Assembly: GCA_963781775.1 (NCBI GenBank)
Contig: CAWAHE010000016.1
Coordinates: 62,001 to 126,000, forward strand
Direction of reading: 5' to 3'
DNA length: 64,000 bases
Source: CAVSRC01 sp963781775
Lineage (GTDB): Bacteria; Pseudomonadota; Alphaproteobacteria; Rhizobiales; Kaistiaceae
Shown one piece after another: positions 1-9,759 of the stretch. Below the pieces are notes generated by a model. The model ran no database searches and was not told where the DNA came from. It saw nothing but the letters and a program-made list of their open reading frames with translations. Both the position numbers and the translations under genes were made by a program. Position 1 is the stretch's first letter; the number at the start of each line of letters is the position of its first letter.

Positions 1-1884
1 CTCCGCGTGCAGGATCTGGAGGAACTGTTCGACGCCGCCGAGACGCTCGCCCGTTTCGCGCCCATCGCGCGCGGCCGCCTCGGCATCGTCACCAATGGCG
101 GCGGCGCCGGCGTCCTGGCCGTCGATCAGCTGGTCGACCATGACGGCGAGCTGGCGCAGCTGGCTCCAGAAACGATCGCCGCGCTCGACGCCGTGCTTCC
201 GGCCACTTGGTCACACGCCAACCCGGTCGACATCATCGGCGATGCCGGGCCGGAGCGTTACAAGGCCGCCATCGAGGCCGTGTTTGACGACGACAATGTC
301 GACGCATTGCTGGTCATGGCCTGTCCAACGGCCCTGGCCTCCGCCGAAGGCTCGGCGCAAGCGGTCGGTGAAGCCGTCAAGACCATCGATTCACGCCATC
401 CGCCGCGCTTCAAGCCGATCCTCACCAGTTGGCTCGGCGACCACGCTGCAGCGCCGGCGCGCGCCATCCTCCGCCAATCCGGCGTGGCAACCTACAGCAC
501 GCCCGCCGACGCCATCCGCAGCCTCACCTATCTCACCGGCTACAGCGCCGCCCAGCGCGCGCTCATGCAGACCCCGCCATCGCTCTTCGCCGAGTTCCCG
601 GTCGACGTGGCCGCGGCGCGCGCCGTGTTGTCCGCCGTCGTCGCCGATGGCCGCACCACCCTGACCGAACCCGAAGCCAAGACCGTGCTCGCGGCGTTTG
701 GCGTACCCGTCGTCGAAACCCGCGTCGCGCACGAGATCGGCGAGGTCGAAGCGATCGCCGGCCAGCTCCTCGTCCGCCATAATGCGGTTGCCGTGAAGCT
801 TCTGTCGCGCGACGTCAGCCATAAATCCGACGTCGGCGGCGTCGTGCTGGGCGTGCGTTCGCCCAAGGCGGCGGCACGCGCCGCCCAGGGTATCGTCGAG
901 CGCTTGACCACCAAGGCGCCCAACGCAGTGATCGAGGGCTTCACGGTCCAGGCCATGGTCGAGCGGCCCGGCGCGCACGAACTGATTGTCGGCATCGGCG
1001 ATGACCCTCTGTTCGGACCGGTCATTCTGTTCGGCGCCGGCGGCACCTCGGTCGAAGTGGTCGCCGACACCGCCGTCGCCCTGCCGCCGCTCGACATGAA
1101 GCTCGCCGACGACCTCATAGGCCAGACACGCGTTGCACGGCTGCTCGCCGGCTACCGCGACCGGCCCGCCGCCGACATGAACGCCATCGCCCGGGCACTC
1201 ATGCAGGTGTCCCAGATGGTGATCGATTGCCCGGAGATCGCCTCGCTCGACATCAACCCGATGCTTGCCGATGCTGACGGCGTCGTCGCGCTCGATGCCC
1301 GCGTCGTTGTCGACCCCGAACGGCTGGGTGAGCCGGGGCCTAATCGGCGGCTGGCGATCCGTCCCTATCCAAGCGCCTGGGAACGGCGGGTGACGACGAG
1401 CGGCGGCCGGGATGTGCTGCTCCGCCCGATCCGCCCCGAGGACGCGCGCCTCTATCCCGATTTCGTGGCCAAGCTCGACAATCGCGACATCCGCCTGCGC
1501 CTGCTCGCACCGCGCAAGCAGTTCTCCCACGACTTCCTGGCGCGCCTCACGCAGATCGACTACGCCCGCGAAATGGCCTTCATCGCCGTCGATCCGGACA
1601 GCGCCGAACTGCTCGGCGTGTCCCGGCTGGTATCCGACCCCGACTACACGCGGGCGGAATACGGGGTCATCGTACGCAGCGATCTCCAGGGTCTCGGCCT
1701 CGGCTGGGCGCTCATGGAGCACCTGCTCACCTATGCCCGCAGTGAGGGGCTTGCCCTCATCGAAGGCGAAGTGCTTTCCGAGAACGCCGAGATGCTCGCC
1801 ATGTGTCGCGAGATGGGCTTCACTGTGCTGCCCGACCCGGAAGACCCGGGTTGCTTCAAGACGCGGCTGACACTGGCGGCGTAA
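1..1884 (+). CDS. CoA-ligase/GNAT acyltransferase (Pat-like), 5' truncated by window edge
   Basis: The reading frame is open from base 1, so only the C-terminal ~627 residues are visible and the CoA-binding N-terminal domain lies outside. What remains is a succinyl-CoA-ligase-like domain (about residues 25-190, glycine-rich GIVTNGGGAGV), an ATP-grasp_5 domain (about 215-440, with SHKSDVGGV near 270-280) and a C-terminal GNAT domain (about 470-620, acetyl-CoA motif QGLGLG at about 563-568). Fused ligase/GNAT proteins of this layout include the protein lysine acetyltransferases Pat/YfiQ, where the ligase part is usually inactive and regulatory. Function here is inferred from domain order. The gene ends 3 bases before the convergent dehydratase gene. 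Confidence 0.85.
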   Translation, partial: LRVQDLEELFDAAETLARFAPIARGRLGIVTNGGGAGVLAVDQLVDHDGELAQLAPETIAALDAVLPATWSHANPVDIIGDAGPERYKAAIEAVFDDDNVDALLVMACPTALASAEGSAQAVGEAVKTIDSRHPPRFKPILTSWLGDHAAAPARAILRQSGVATYSTPADAIRSLTYLTGYSAAQRALMQTPPSLFAEFPVDVAAARAVLSAVVADGRTTLTEPEAKTVLAAFGVPVVETRVAHEIGEVEAIAGQLLVRHNAVAVKLLSRDVSHKSDVGGVVLGVRSPKAAARAAQGIVERLTTKAPNAVIEGFTVQAMVERPGAHELIVGIGDDPLFGPVILFGAGGTSVEVVADTAVALPPLDMKLADDLIGQTRVARLLAGYRDRPAADMNAIARALMQVSQMVIDCPEIASLDINPMLADADGVVALDARVVVDPERLGEPGPNRRLAIRPYPSAWERRVTTSGGRDVLLRPIRPEDARLYPDFVAKLDNRDIRLRLLAPRKQFSHDFLARLTQIDYAREMAFIAVDPDSAELLGVSRLVSDPDYTRAEYGVIVRSDLQGLGLGWALMEHLLTYARSEGLALIEGEVLSENAEMLAMCREMGFTVLPDPEDPGCFKTRLTLAA

Positions 1885-1887
1885 GAG

Positions 1888-3084
1888 CTACACGTAGCCG
1901 GTCGAGCCGTCGGGGCGGCGCGGCACCTTGCGCTCCCAGTGGACGTAGTCGTCCTTGGCGAGCACATCCATGTCGATTTCGACGCCCCAGCCGGGCCGGT
2001 CTGGTCTCAACGCGAGATAACCATCCTTCGGCAGGTATGGGTCCTTCACGTAGGGCGCATCGAGCATCTGACCCGGAGCCGCGGCACGGTCGCCACCACC
2101 GAAGACATAGGCCTTTCCGGCCGGCAACCGGTATTCGAGGATACGGAAGTTCGGCTGCGCCGCGGAGAAATGCAGGTTGACCGCGGTGGCGAGCGGCCCC
2201 ATCGGATTGTGCGGGGCGACGGTGACATAATGTGCCTCGGCGATCGCGGCGATCTTGCGCATCTCCAGCAGGCCGCCAACGGCGCAGATGTCAGGCTGGA
2301 TGATGTCGGCGCCGCCAACCGAAAGCAGGCGCAGGAACTCGAACCGGCTGTACAGACTCTCGCCGGTCGCCAGCGTGCAGGTCATCTGGCGCTTCATGTC
2401 GCCCCACGCCTCGATGTTTTCCGGCCGGATCGGCTCCTCGAAAAACAGCGGATCGTAGGGGGCGAGAGCGTTGCCGAGTTGAACCGCCTGCTGCGGCTCG
2501 AAGATGCGGGCATGCGCGTCGAAGGCGATCTCGTAGTCGGCGCGCACGGTCTCGCGCAGCGCACGGAAATACTCGGCCGAGGTCCGCACCACTTCGCCCC
2601 AGCGGTTGGCGTGGATGTCGATCCGGTACGGGCTGAGTTTGAAGGCGGTCAGGCCCCAGTCGGCGTTGAGCCGGTCGAACTCGTCGCGCGCCGCGCCCGG
2701 ATCGGGCGCCGTGTAGACACCCGCATAGACGCGGACCCGTTCGCGCGAATTGCCGCCAAGCAGCATGTAGACCGGAACGCCCAGCGCTTTCGCGGAAATG
2801 TCCCACAGGCAATGGTCGATCGCCGAGATTGCCGCAAGGCCGAGTGCACCGGGCGGAAAGCGTGACTGCTGGAGCAGATAGAGGATCAGATACTCAATCC
2901 GGCGCGGATCCTCGCCCTTGATGAAGGTGAACAGGTATTCGAGCAGCGGCAGCAACGCCTTGTCGGGGCCGTGATTGTAGCATTCGCCCCAGCCGGTCAG
3001 CCCGTCGTCGGTATCGATCGCCACCACCACCCGCGGCCGGTCCTTGTCGCGGGTCATGAAGGCGCGCAGGCGATCGATCTTCAT
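1888..3084 (-). CDS. enolase-superfamily acid-sugar dehydratase (galactonate dehydratase-like)
   Basis: This 398-residue protein belongs to the mandelate racemase/muconate lactonizing group. Visible active-site elements are D-x-H in FDAH (about 188-191), the metal-ligand glutamates in FFEEP (about 214-218) and ATGES (about 239-243), and a histidine in APHNPMGP (about 288-295). The D-x-H plus distal H arrangement is that of D-galactonate dehydratase-like members, which remove water from aldonic acids to give 2-keto-3-deoxy acids; the substrate cannot be read from sequence. The gene begins 2 bases after the stop of a second family member on the same strand, so the two are probably cotranscribed at the distal end of the transporter operon. 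Confidence 0.88.
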   Translation of the reverse strand: MKIDRLRAFMTRDKDRPRVVVAIDTDDGLTGWGECYNHGPDKALLPLLEYLFTFIKGEDPRRIEYLILYLLQQSRFPPGALGLAAISAIDHCLWDISAKALGVPVYMLLGGNSRERVRVYAGVYTAPDPGAARDEFDRLNADWGLTAFKLSPYRIDIHANRWGEVVRTSAEYFRALRETVRADYEIAFDAHARIFEPQQAVQLGNALAPYDPLFFEEPIRPENIEAWGDMKRQMTCTLATGESLYSRFEFLRLLSVGGADIIQPDICAVGGLLEMRKIAAIAEAHYVTVAPHNPMGPLATAVNLHFSAAQPNFRILEYRLPAGKAYVFGGGDRAAAPGQMLDAPYVKDPYLPKDGYLALRPDRPGWGVEIDMDVLAKDDYVHWERKVPRRPDGSTGYV

Positions 3085-3086
3085 GT

Positions 3087-4322
3087 CTATTCGTCCGGGC
3101 TGAAGTAGCGGGCCCGCTTGACGCGCGTCTGCACATAGACGTTCTCGTCAAACGTCCCCTCGACGTAGGATTTCGAGTCCCGCGATATCGGGATGGCGAC
3201 GTTGCCTTTCGACGGATGCGCGGCGACGAAGTCTTCGTCGATGTCGACGCCCAGCCCCGGCGCGTCCGGCACCGTCAGGAAGCCATCCTTCTGCACCGGA
3301 TGCGGAATGACGGTCTTCGCCCGTCCCTCCCAGTCGTCCTCGATGCGCTCCAGGATGATGGCGTTGGGGATCGCCGCCATCAGATGCAGCGCGGCGTACT
3401 CGGCGACCGGCCCGAGCGAGCCGGAATGGGGCGCGAACATGATGTGATGCGCCTCCGCCATGGCGGCGATCTTGCGCATCTGGGTGATGCCGCCGGCCCG
3501 ACCGGTGTCCGGCTGGATGATGTCGACCAGCTCGCGCTCGATCAGCTCGCGTTCGCCGAAGATCGTCGCCATGCGCTCGCCCGAGGCGAGCGGCACCTGG
3601 GCCGCGTCGCGGATGCGTTTGTAGCCCTCGACATTCTCCGGCGCGATCGGGTCCTCGATCCAGGCCAGTTCGTAGGGCTCCAGCGCGCGTGCCACCCGCG
3701 CCGCGTCGGCCGGCGTCAGCCACGGCGGCCCGTGCAGGTCGATCATGATGTCCATCTCGGCGCCGACCGCTTCGCGGATCGCCGCGACCTTGCGCACCGG
3801 ATCGGAGACGCCGCCGCATTTCAGCGCCGTGATGCCGCGCGCCTTCAGCGACAGGGCGACATCCGGCGTGTTGGCGTGGCCGTAGATGCGGATCCTGTCG
3901 CGCACCTTGCCGCCGAGCAGGTTCCACACCGGCGTGTTGAGCACCTTGCCCTTGATGTCCCACAGCGCCATGTCGATGCCGGTCATGGCGCCGCCGCCGA
4001 CCGTGCCGAGCATGCCGTGGCCCATGATGGCCACCTGCATCCGCTGCCACAGGCGTTCGATATGCGTCGGGTCCTCACCGATGAGAACCGCCTTGAGGTC
4101 CTGGATCGCCGTCTCGATGACCCGCGGCCAGCCCGAGCATTCGCCGATACCGGTGATGCCCTCGTCGGTGTCGATCTTGAGGAAGAGCCAGTTGCGCACG
4201 CCGCCGAAGGCGGTGTTGGTGGCCCGCGCCGGCTGCTCCGACCACGTCGCGTCGGAGGCCCACTTCTTGGGCTCCGGCGCACCCGCGCTCATGAGAAACG
4301 TGCGTATGTTGGTGATCTTCAT
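3087..4322 (-). CDS. second enolase-superfamily acid-sugar dehydratase
   Basis: A 411-residue mandelate racemase/muconate lactonizing family protein. MIDLHG (about 193-198) carries the D-x-H metal/acid-base pair, WIEDP (about 219-223) and ASGER (about 244-248) supply the other metal-binding glutamates, and APHSG (about 296-300) has the catalytic histidine. It is clearly divergent from its downstream neighbour (different N-terminus, ligand contexts and tail), so the pair is not a recent tandem duplication. Two dehydratases in one operon suggest either two epimeric acid sugars or two successive steps. It lies 33 bases downstream of the ABC ATPase gene, and its substrate is unknown. Confidence 0.88.
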   Translation of the reverse strand: MKITNIRTFLMSAGAPEPKKWASDATWSEQPARATNTAFGGVRNWLFLKIDTDEGITGIGECSGWPRVIETAIQDLKAVLIGEDPTHIERLWQRMQVAIMGHGMLGTVGGGAMTGIDMALWDIKGKVLNTPVWNLLGGKVRDRIRIYGHANTPDVALSLKARGITALKCGGVSDPVRKVAAIREAVGAEMDIMIDLHGPPWLTPADAARVARALEPYELAWIEDPIAPENVEGYKRIRDAAQVPLASGERMATIFGERELIERELVDIIQPDTGRAGGITQMRKIAAMAEAHHIMFAPHSGSLGPVAEYAALHLMAAIPNAIILERIEDDWEGRAKTVIPHPVQKDGFLTVPDAPGLGVDIDEDFVAAHPSKGNVAIPISRDSKSYVEGTFDENVYVQTRVKRARYFSPDE

Positions 4323-4355
4323 GGAGCCATGTCTCTGGTGAGGCGAATGCGGGCC

Positions 4356-6083
4356 TTACTCACCCGTGTAGCGATGACGCTCGTGGATGCGGCGGGCGCG
4401 CGGATCGGGGTGGGGAATCGCGGAAAGCAGCGCCTTCGTGTAGTCGTGGCGCGGGTGGTTGACGACCTGATCGGTGTCGCCGGTCTCGACGACGCGGCCC
4501 CGAAACATCACGGCGACCCGGTCGCACATGTAACGGATAACGCCCATGTCGTGGCTGATGAAGATGTAGGCGAGGCCCAACTCGTCCTGCAACTGCATCA
4601 GCAGGTCGAGCATCTGCGAGCGCAACGACACATCGAGCGCCGAGGTGGCTTCGTCGGCGACAATCACCCGCGGCGACAGCGCGATCGCGCGGGCAATGCC
4701 GATACGCTGGCGCTGGCCGCCGGAGAAAGCGTGCGGATAGCGCTCGCGCCAGCTCGGTTCGAGCCCGACCTGGCGCATCAGGTGGGCGACGCGATCGTCC
4801 AGTTCGGCGCCGCGCGCGATGCGATTGACGAACAACGGCTCGCCGATGATCTGCGCGACGGTCATGCGCGGATTGAGCGACGACACCGGATCCTGGAAGA
4901 TCATGCGGATCTCGCGCCGGCAGGCCATCAGCGTCGACTTGTCGGCCTTGGCGAGGTCGACAACGCTGCCGTCGACGCGCCGATAGCGGATCTCGCCGGC
5001 GGTCGGCTGATAGACGCGAAGCAGGCAACGGCCCATCGTGGTCTTGCCTGAGCCCGACTCGCCGACCACGCCCAGCGTCTCGCCGGGGCGAACCACGATC
5101 GACACGTCGTCGACCGCCTTGATCGCAGCGGTCGAAGCCGGAAAATACATCTTGAGGCCAAGCGCCTCCATGATCGGCGGCACTTCTTGCGGCACTTCAG
5201 GGCGGCCAACCCGGATCGCCGCCTTGTCCTCCAGCTTGAGCACCGAGCCGATAAGCATGCGGGTATAGGGATCGGTCGCAGCGTGGAAGATCTGCTCGAC
5301 CGGCCCGTGCTCCATCACCTTGCCGTTGTACATGACCAGCACGTCGTCGGCGATTTCGGCAACCACGCCCATGTCGTGGGTGATGAACACCACGCCCATG
5401 TGGTGCGATTGCTGCAACCGCTTGATGAGATCGAGAATCTCCGCCTGCGTGGTGACATCGAGGGCGGTCGTCGGTTCGTCCGCGATCAGCAGCATGGGAT
5501 TGCAGGCAAGCGCCATGGCGATCATGGCGCGTTGGCGCATGCCACCGGAGAACTCGAAGGTGTAGCGATCGACGGCCTTGTCCGGGTTGGGAATCTCGAC
5601 CTGGCCGAGCAGCTCGACGGTGCGTTTGCGCGCCGCCGCCTTGCCCAGCCGCCAGTGCAGGCGCAGCACTTCGCTGATCTGATCCCCGATGGTGTGCACC
5701 GGCGACAGCGACGACATCGGCTCCTGGAAGATCATTGCGATCTCCTGGCCGCGCACCGCGCGAATCTGCCGCCCTTTCGGATCGAGCTTGGCGAGATCGA
5801 CGGTCGAGCCGTCGGCGCGCGTGAAGATCATGCTGCCCGAGACGATGCGGCCGGGCGAATCGACGATCTGCAGGATGGAACGCGCGGTGACGCTCTTGCC
5901 CGAGCCGCTCTCGCCGACGATGGCCAGCGTGCGACCGCGATGGACGTCGAAGGAGACGCCATCGACTGCCTTGACCACGCCGTTGCGCACCGGAAAATGC
6001 GTGACGAGATCGCGAACGCTGAGCACCGTCTGGCGCTCGCCCCCGGCCGTCGTTCGGGAATCGTGCGGGTCGGACATCGTCAT
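4356..6083 (-). CDS. dipeptide/oligopeptide-type ABC transporter ATPase, DppD-DppF fusion
   Basis: One 575-residue chain carries two complete ABC ATPase domains. Domain 1 has Walker A GESGSGKS at 57-64 and signature FSGGMRQRA at about 174-182. Domain 2 has Walker A GESGSGKTT at about 341-349 and signature FSGGQRQR at about 451-458, with a Walker B variant reading VADEATSALD. In most Dpp/Opp systems these are separate proteins; fused versions are known for glutathione (GsiA) and oligosaccharide-type importers. The ATG at 6083 is chosen because it forms an ATGA overlap with the permease stop codon; the frame stays open further upstream, but that part only overlaps the permease out of frame. It powers the two permeases encoded just upstream. 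Confidence 0.92.
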   Translation of the reverse strand: MTMSDPHDSRTTAGGERQTVLSVRDLVTHFPVRNGVVKAVDGVSFDVHRGRTLAIVGESGSGKSVTARSILQIVDSPGRIVSGSMIFTRADGSTVDLAKLDPKGRQIRAVRGQEIAMIFQEPMSSLSPVHTIGDQISEVLRLHWRLGKAAARKRTVELLGQVEIPNPDKAVDRYTFEFSGGMRQRAMIAMALACNPMLLIADEPTTALDVTTQAEILDLIKRLQQSHHMGVVFITHDMGVVAEIADDVLVMYNGKVMEHGPVEQIFHAATDPYTRMLIGSVLKLEDKAAIRVGRPEVPQEVPPIMEALGLKMYFPASTAAIKAVDDVSIVVRPGETLGVVGESGSGKTTMGRCLLRVYQPTAGEIRYRRVDGSVVDLAKADKSTLMACRREIRMIFQDPVSSLNPRMTVAQIIGEPLFVNRIARGAELDDRVAHLMRQVGLEPSWRERYPHAFSGGQRQRIGIARAIALSPRVIVADEATSALDVSLRSQMLDLLMQLQDELGLAYIFISHDMGVIRYMCDRVAVMFRGRVVETGDTDQVVNHPRHDYTKALLSAIPHPDPRARRIHERHRYTGE

Positions 6084-7207
6084 TTGTTGTAGGGGTCGGC
6101 TGCGTCGCGCAGGCCGTCGCCGACGAGGTTGAGCGCCATGACGGCGATCACGACGAAGGCGCCCGGCCAGAACAGCCACGGCGCCGTCGCGATCGAACGA
6201 ATGTTCTGCGCCTCCTGCAGGAGCACGCCCCACGAGATCGTTGGAGGCTGCAGACCGAGGCCAAGGAACGAGAGAGCCGTCTCGGCCAGGATCATCGCCG
6301 GAATTGCCAGCGTGATCGAGGCGATGATGTGGCTCATGAAGCTCGGCAGCATGTGGCGGAAGATGATGCGCCGCTCGCTGCACCCGTCGAGGCGCGCCGC
6401 GGTGACGAATTCCTCCGTGCGCAGCGACAGGAAACGGCCGCGCACGACCCGGGCAAGGTGCGCCCAGCCGGTCAGCGAGAGGATCACCGTAATCATGAAA
6501 TACTGGCGGGTGGCCGGCCAGTCCTGCGGCAATGCGGCCGTCATCGCCATCCAGATGGGAATGCTCGGCAAGGCCAGAACGAATTCGATCGTCCGCTGGA
6601 CGACGAAGTCGATGCGGCCGCCATAGTAGCCGGATATGCCGCCAAGGATGATGCCGATGATCAGCGACAAGGCGACGCCGACAAGGCCGATCGACAGGGA
6701 AATCTGGGCGCCCTGCATGACGCGGCTCCACACGCCGCGGCCGAGACGATCGGCGCCGAGAAGGAACAGAGGATGATCGGGATCGTCGGAAGCAAGCAGA
6801 TGCCGATCCGTCGTGAAGATCCCGAAGATCTTATACTCGAAGCCCTTCCCGAAGAGTGAGACCGTTATCTTCTCGGTCTCGTCGGGCTTGTAGATGGCGG
6901 CAAGCGTCTCCGGATCACGCGCCAGCTTGTCCGGGTGATACCACAGGCCGATCTGAAGCCCGCCATTCTCGCCGCGGTCGAAGAGATGCAGCGCCTCCGG
7001 CGGGTGATACTGCGCCCGCGCGTTCTGCTGGTACGGGTCGTTGACGGCGAAGAAGCCGGGCACGGCGGCGATGATGTAGAGCACGATGGTAACGACCAAT
7101 CCGACCATCGCCAGCTTGTGGCGGCGGAAGGCCCACCACATGAGCTGCCACTGCGAAGCGACGGCGACGTTCGCAAAGCCAGCTGCAGGGACGGCGATAT
7201 CGGTCAT
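6080..7207 (-). CDS. ABC transporter permease, DppC/OppC type
   Basis: A 375-residue inner-membrane permease of the binding-protein-dependent transport family. A first membrane segment near residues 30-55 is followed by an unusually long periplasmic insert (about 55-150, containing many charged residues) before the core helices. The cytoplasmic EAA loop reads VTAARLDGCSERRIIFRHMLP (about 262-282) and would dock on the ATPase. Long N-terminal inserts of this type are frequent in OppC-like subunits of alphaproteobacterial oligosaccharide/peptide importers. The stop codon overlaps the ATPase start by ATGA, and the upstream permease stop is 9 bases away, so the three genes are translationally linked. 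Confidence 0.9.
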   Translation of the reverse strand: MTDIAVPAAGFANVAVASQWQLMWWAFRRHKLAMVGLVVTIVLYIIAAVPGFFAVNDPYQQNARAQYHPPEALHLFDRGENGGLQIGLWYHPDKLARDPETLAAIYKPDETEKITVSLFGKGFEYKIFGIFTTDRHLLASDDPDHPLFLLGADRLGRGVWSRVMQGAQISLSIGLVGVALSLIIGIILGGISGYYGGRIDFVVQRTIEFVLALPSIPIWMAMTAALPQDWPATRQYFMITVILSLTGWAHLARVVRGRFLSLRTEEFVTAARLDGCSERRIIFRHMLPSFMSHIIASITLAIPAMILAETALSFLGLGLQPPTISWGVLLQEAQNIRSIATAPWLFWPGAFVVIAVMALNLVGDGLRDAADPYNK

Positions 7208-7216
7208 GCTGCTTGC

Positions 7217-8203
7217 CTACTCCAGGCGAATACGGGGATCGACGAGGGCGAGAAGGACGTCGCTCACCAGCGAGCCGATCAGGGTGAGCGCGGAGATCAG
7301 AAGAATGAAGGCGCCGGCGAGATACATGTCCTGCGCCTTCAGCGACTCGAGCAGCAGCGGCCCCGCGGTCGGCAGGTTGAGCACGATCGCCACGATGATC
7401 GAGCCGGAAACCAGATTGGGCAGCAGCCAGGCGATGGTCGAAATGAACGGATTGAGCGCCACCCGTAGAGGATACTTGATCAGCAGGCGGAACTCCGAGA
7501 GTCCCTTGGCGCGCGCCGTGGTGACATAAGGCTTGGCGAGTTCGTCCAGCATGTTGGCGCGCATGATGCGCACGAGGCTGGCCGTACCCGACACTGCCAG
7601 AATAATGACCGGAATCCACAGATGGTGGAGCAGGTCGAGCATCTTGCCGATGCTCCACGGCGCATTCTGATACTGCGCCGAAAACAGGCCACCGACATCC
7701 TGCCCAAGTTCGATCGCCGCGACATACATCAGCACGAGCGCCAGCAGGAAGGACGGGATGGCGAGGCCGGCAAAGGCGACGGCGGTGAAGAAATAGTCGC
7801 CGATCGAATATTTGCGCACGGCCGAATAGACGCCGATCGGCAAGGCAATCCCCCAGGTGGCGATCAGCGTCGACAGCGTCAGGATGAGCGTCAGCAGCAT
7901 GCGCTGCCAGATCAGGTCGCCGACCGGTTCCTGCCACTCGAACGAAATGCCGAAGTCGCCCTTGGCGAGGATGTTGTAGACCCACTTGCCGTACTGGACG
8001 AGAAGCGGCTGATCGAGCCCGAAACGCGCACGCAGATCAGCGGCGGTATTCTGGTCGACGACCTCGTTGGAGGCCGCCAGCGTCGCGATATAGTTCGTCG
8101 CGTAATCGCCCGGCGGAAGCTGGATCAGCACGAAAGCCAGGAAGCTCGCGACAAACAGCGAGGGCACCATCCAGGCGAGCCGCTTGGCGATGAATTTCAG
8201 CAT
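7217..8203 (-). CDS. ABC transporter permease, DppB/OppB type
   Basis: A 328-residue inner-membrane protein with the N-terminal helix and LxxxPPGDY-like segment (LIQLPPGDY, about 27-35) seen in DppB/OppB subunits, followed by five further hydrophobic segments. The EAA loop has TTARAKGLSEFRLLIKYPLR at about 227-246. It would pair with the DppC-type subunit encoded directly downstream to form the translocation pore. The gene follows the sulfatase gene by 52 bases on the same strand, which places the sulfatase inside the transport operon. Substrate class is not predictable from the permease itself. Confidence 0.9.
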   Translation of the reverse strand: MLKFIAKRLAWMVPSLFVASFLAFVLIQLPPGDYATNYIATLAASNEVVDQNTAADLRARFGLDQPLLVQYGKWVYNILAKGDFGISFEWQEPVGDLIWQRMLLTLILTLSTLIATWGIALPIGVYSAVRKYSIGDYFFTAVAFAGLAIPSFLLALVLMYVAAIELGQDVGGLFSAQYQNAPWSIGKMLDLLHHLWIPVIILAVSGTASLVRIMRANMLDELAKPYVTTARAKGLSEFRLLIKYPLRVALNPFISTIAWLLPNLVSGSIIVAIVLNLPTAGPLLLESLKAQDMYLAGAFILLISALTLIGSLVSDVLLALVDPRIRLE

Positions 8204-8255
8204 GGCCCAATCCCCACCCGAAACATGCTGCCCTGCACTACCCCGTCCCCCATGC

Positions 8256-9716
8256 TCACGCCACCTGCCCGGCTTCGGGCCGCCACGGATAGGGTCGCTC
8301 CCACCCCCGCCGGTGCCCCGGATGGTCGGGCGTCATGGTCAGATAGGGATAGCGCTTGTCCTCATGCGCCGCCCGTGTCGCCTTCATCACTTCACTCGCC
8401 AGCAGCGCATCGAGCTTGCCGCGCACGCCCTGCGCTGACGGTGCGTCGATGAGGTTGCGCTGTTCGCCGGCATCCTCCGCAAGGTCGTAGAGCGTGCCAA
8501 GGCCGTTGTCGTAGCGCGACAAGCGATAGCGGCCGTCGTCGAGGCACATGCCGTTCGCCACCACGCCGAGGGCATGGCTGCGCCGCGGCCCGCCGGGCGC
8601 GATCGCGGGCAGCGGGAAGGAATCCTTCGCCGTCGTCGCCGGCACGCCGGCCGCGGCCAGGATCGTCGCAAAGATGTCCGTGATGGTGACCAGTTCACTG
8701 ACGCGAACGCCGCGCGGACCGCCGGGCACGCGCACGATGAGCGGCACGTGCATGGCGGGATCGAAGAACAGGTTCTTGCCGAGGAAATCGAAGTCACCGA
8801 CGAAATCGCCGTGATCGGCGGCGAAGATCACGATCGTGTTGCGACCGTCGGGTCGCGCGTCGAGCGCAGCGAGAATCGCGTTCACCTGCTCGTCGATCAG
8901 GGTGATGAGCCCGCAATAATGCGCGCGGATGCGGCGCTTCACTGCCAGCGGAAAATCCGCAAGGTCGACGCCGGCCGAACCGCCGGCGTGAGCGCGGATG
9001 TGGTCGTCGCGAAACCGCTCCGAGTCCGGCGTCCCCGGGATCGGGTCCGGCATGTCGGCCGGATCGAACATCTCGGCATATTCGCGCGGCGGATTGTACG
9101 GGTCGTGGGGGCCAGGAAAGGCGACCATGCAAGCGAAGGGCTTGTCGCTGTCGTAGTTGTTGAGGAAATCGACGGCCCGCCCGCCGACCCAGGCATCGAC
9201 CTGGTGCTCAGTCGGAATCGCGCCGACCGCGGCCATGCGGTTGTCGACATAGCCCTCCTCCTCCCAGCCGCGTAATTTCCTCAGGCCGTGGCTGGCGAGA
9301 TACGCACCGTAGTCGTCCTGGATGTGGACGTGGCGCTTGTCCTCCGAGATCACACGGTGGTCGAACCCTTCCGATATATCCCACGGGATGAAGTGCATCT
9401 TGCCGATGGCTTCGGTGTGATAGCCGGCCGCGGAAAGCAGCGCGGGCCAGCTCGGCATGCCGCAATCCCCGTGGTCGGGGCGCAGCCAGTGCGTGTTGTC
9501 GACGATGCCGGTGGTCAGCGCGTTGCAGCCGGTCAGCAGCGCCGCGCGCGCCGGCACGCAGACCGGATGCATGGACAAGGCGCGCTCGTAGAGGACGCTC
9601 TCGACTGCCAGCGCGTCGATCGCCGGTGTTCTTGCGAAAGCCGCGCCGTAACAGCCGACGAAATCGGCACGCAATTGGTCCGGAAACATGAAAAGAATAT
9701 TGGGTGGACGGCTCAT
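8256..9716 (-). CDS. sulfatase (formylglycine-dependent, cytoplasmic)
   Basis: A 486-residue alkaline-phosphatase-superfamily sulfatase hydrolysing sulfate esters. The C-x-P-x-R signature is CVPAR at residues 53-57; Cys53 would be matured to formylglycine by an FGE-type or anaerobic maturase, neither of which is in this window. D13 and Q14 of the MFPDQLR segment and the DHGDF segment near 298 fit the calcium-binding positions. No signal peptide is visible, so it should act in the cytoplasm after uptake. It lies between the binding-protein and permease genes of an importer, which suggests that the imported compound is sulfated or yields a sulfated intermediate. Choline-sulfatase or phosphonate-monoester-hydrolase activity cannot be excluded. 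Confidence 0.88.
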   Translation of the reverse strand: MSRPPNILFMFPDQLRADFVGCYGAAFARTPAIDALAVESVLYERALSMHPVCVPARAALLTGCNALTTGIVDNTHWLRPDHGDCGMPSWPALLSAAGYHTEAIGKMHFIPWDISEGFDHRVISEDKRHVHIQDDYGAYLASHGLRKLRGWEEEGYVDNRMAAVGAIPTEHQVDAWVGGRAVDFLNNYDSDKPFACMVAFPGPHDPYNPPREYAEMFDPADMPDPIPGTPDSERFRDDHIRAHAGGSAGVDLADFPLAVKRRIRAHYCGLITLIDEQVNAILAALDARPDGRNTIVIFAADHGDFVGDFDFLGKNLFFDPAMHVPLIVRVPGGPRGVRVSELVTITDIFATILAAAGVPATTAKDSFPLPAIAPGGPRRSHALGVVANGMCLDDGRYRLSRYDNGLGTLYDLAEDAGEQRNLIDAPSAQGVRGKLDALLASEVMKATRAAHEDKRYPYLTMTPDHPGHRRGWERPYPWRPEAGQVA

Positions 9717-9759
9717 TCACTCACCCGCGACACGCGCGGTTCGGGGCTGCCGGTTGGCA

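Noticed and set aside
1888..4322. The two dehydratase genes as a recent tandem duplication
   Set aside because: Sequences around the active-site residues, N-termini and tails differ widely; they are distant paralogues.
4356..6731. A 791-codon frame that looks like an ABC ATPase with a 216-residue N-terminal extension
   Set aside because: The extension overlaps the DppC permease gene out of frame and has no family match; the ATGA overlap at 6080-6083 fixes the real start.
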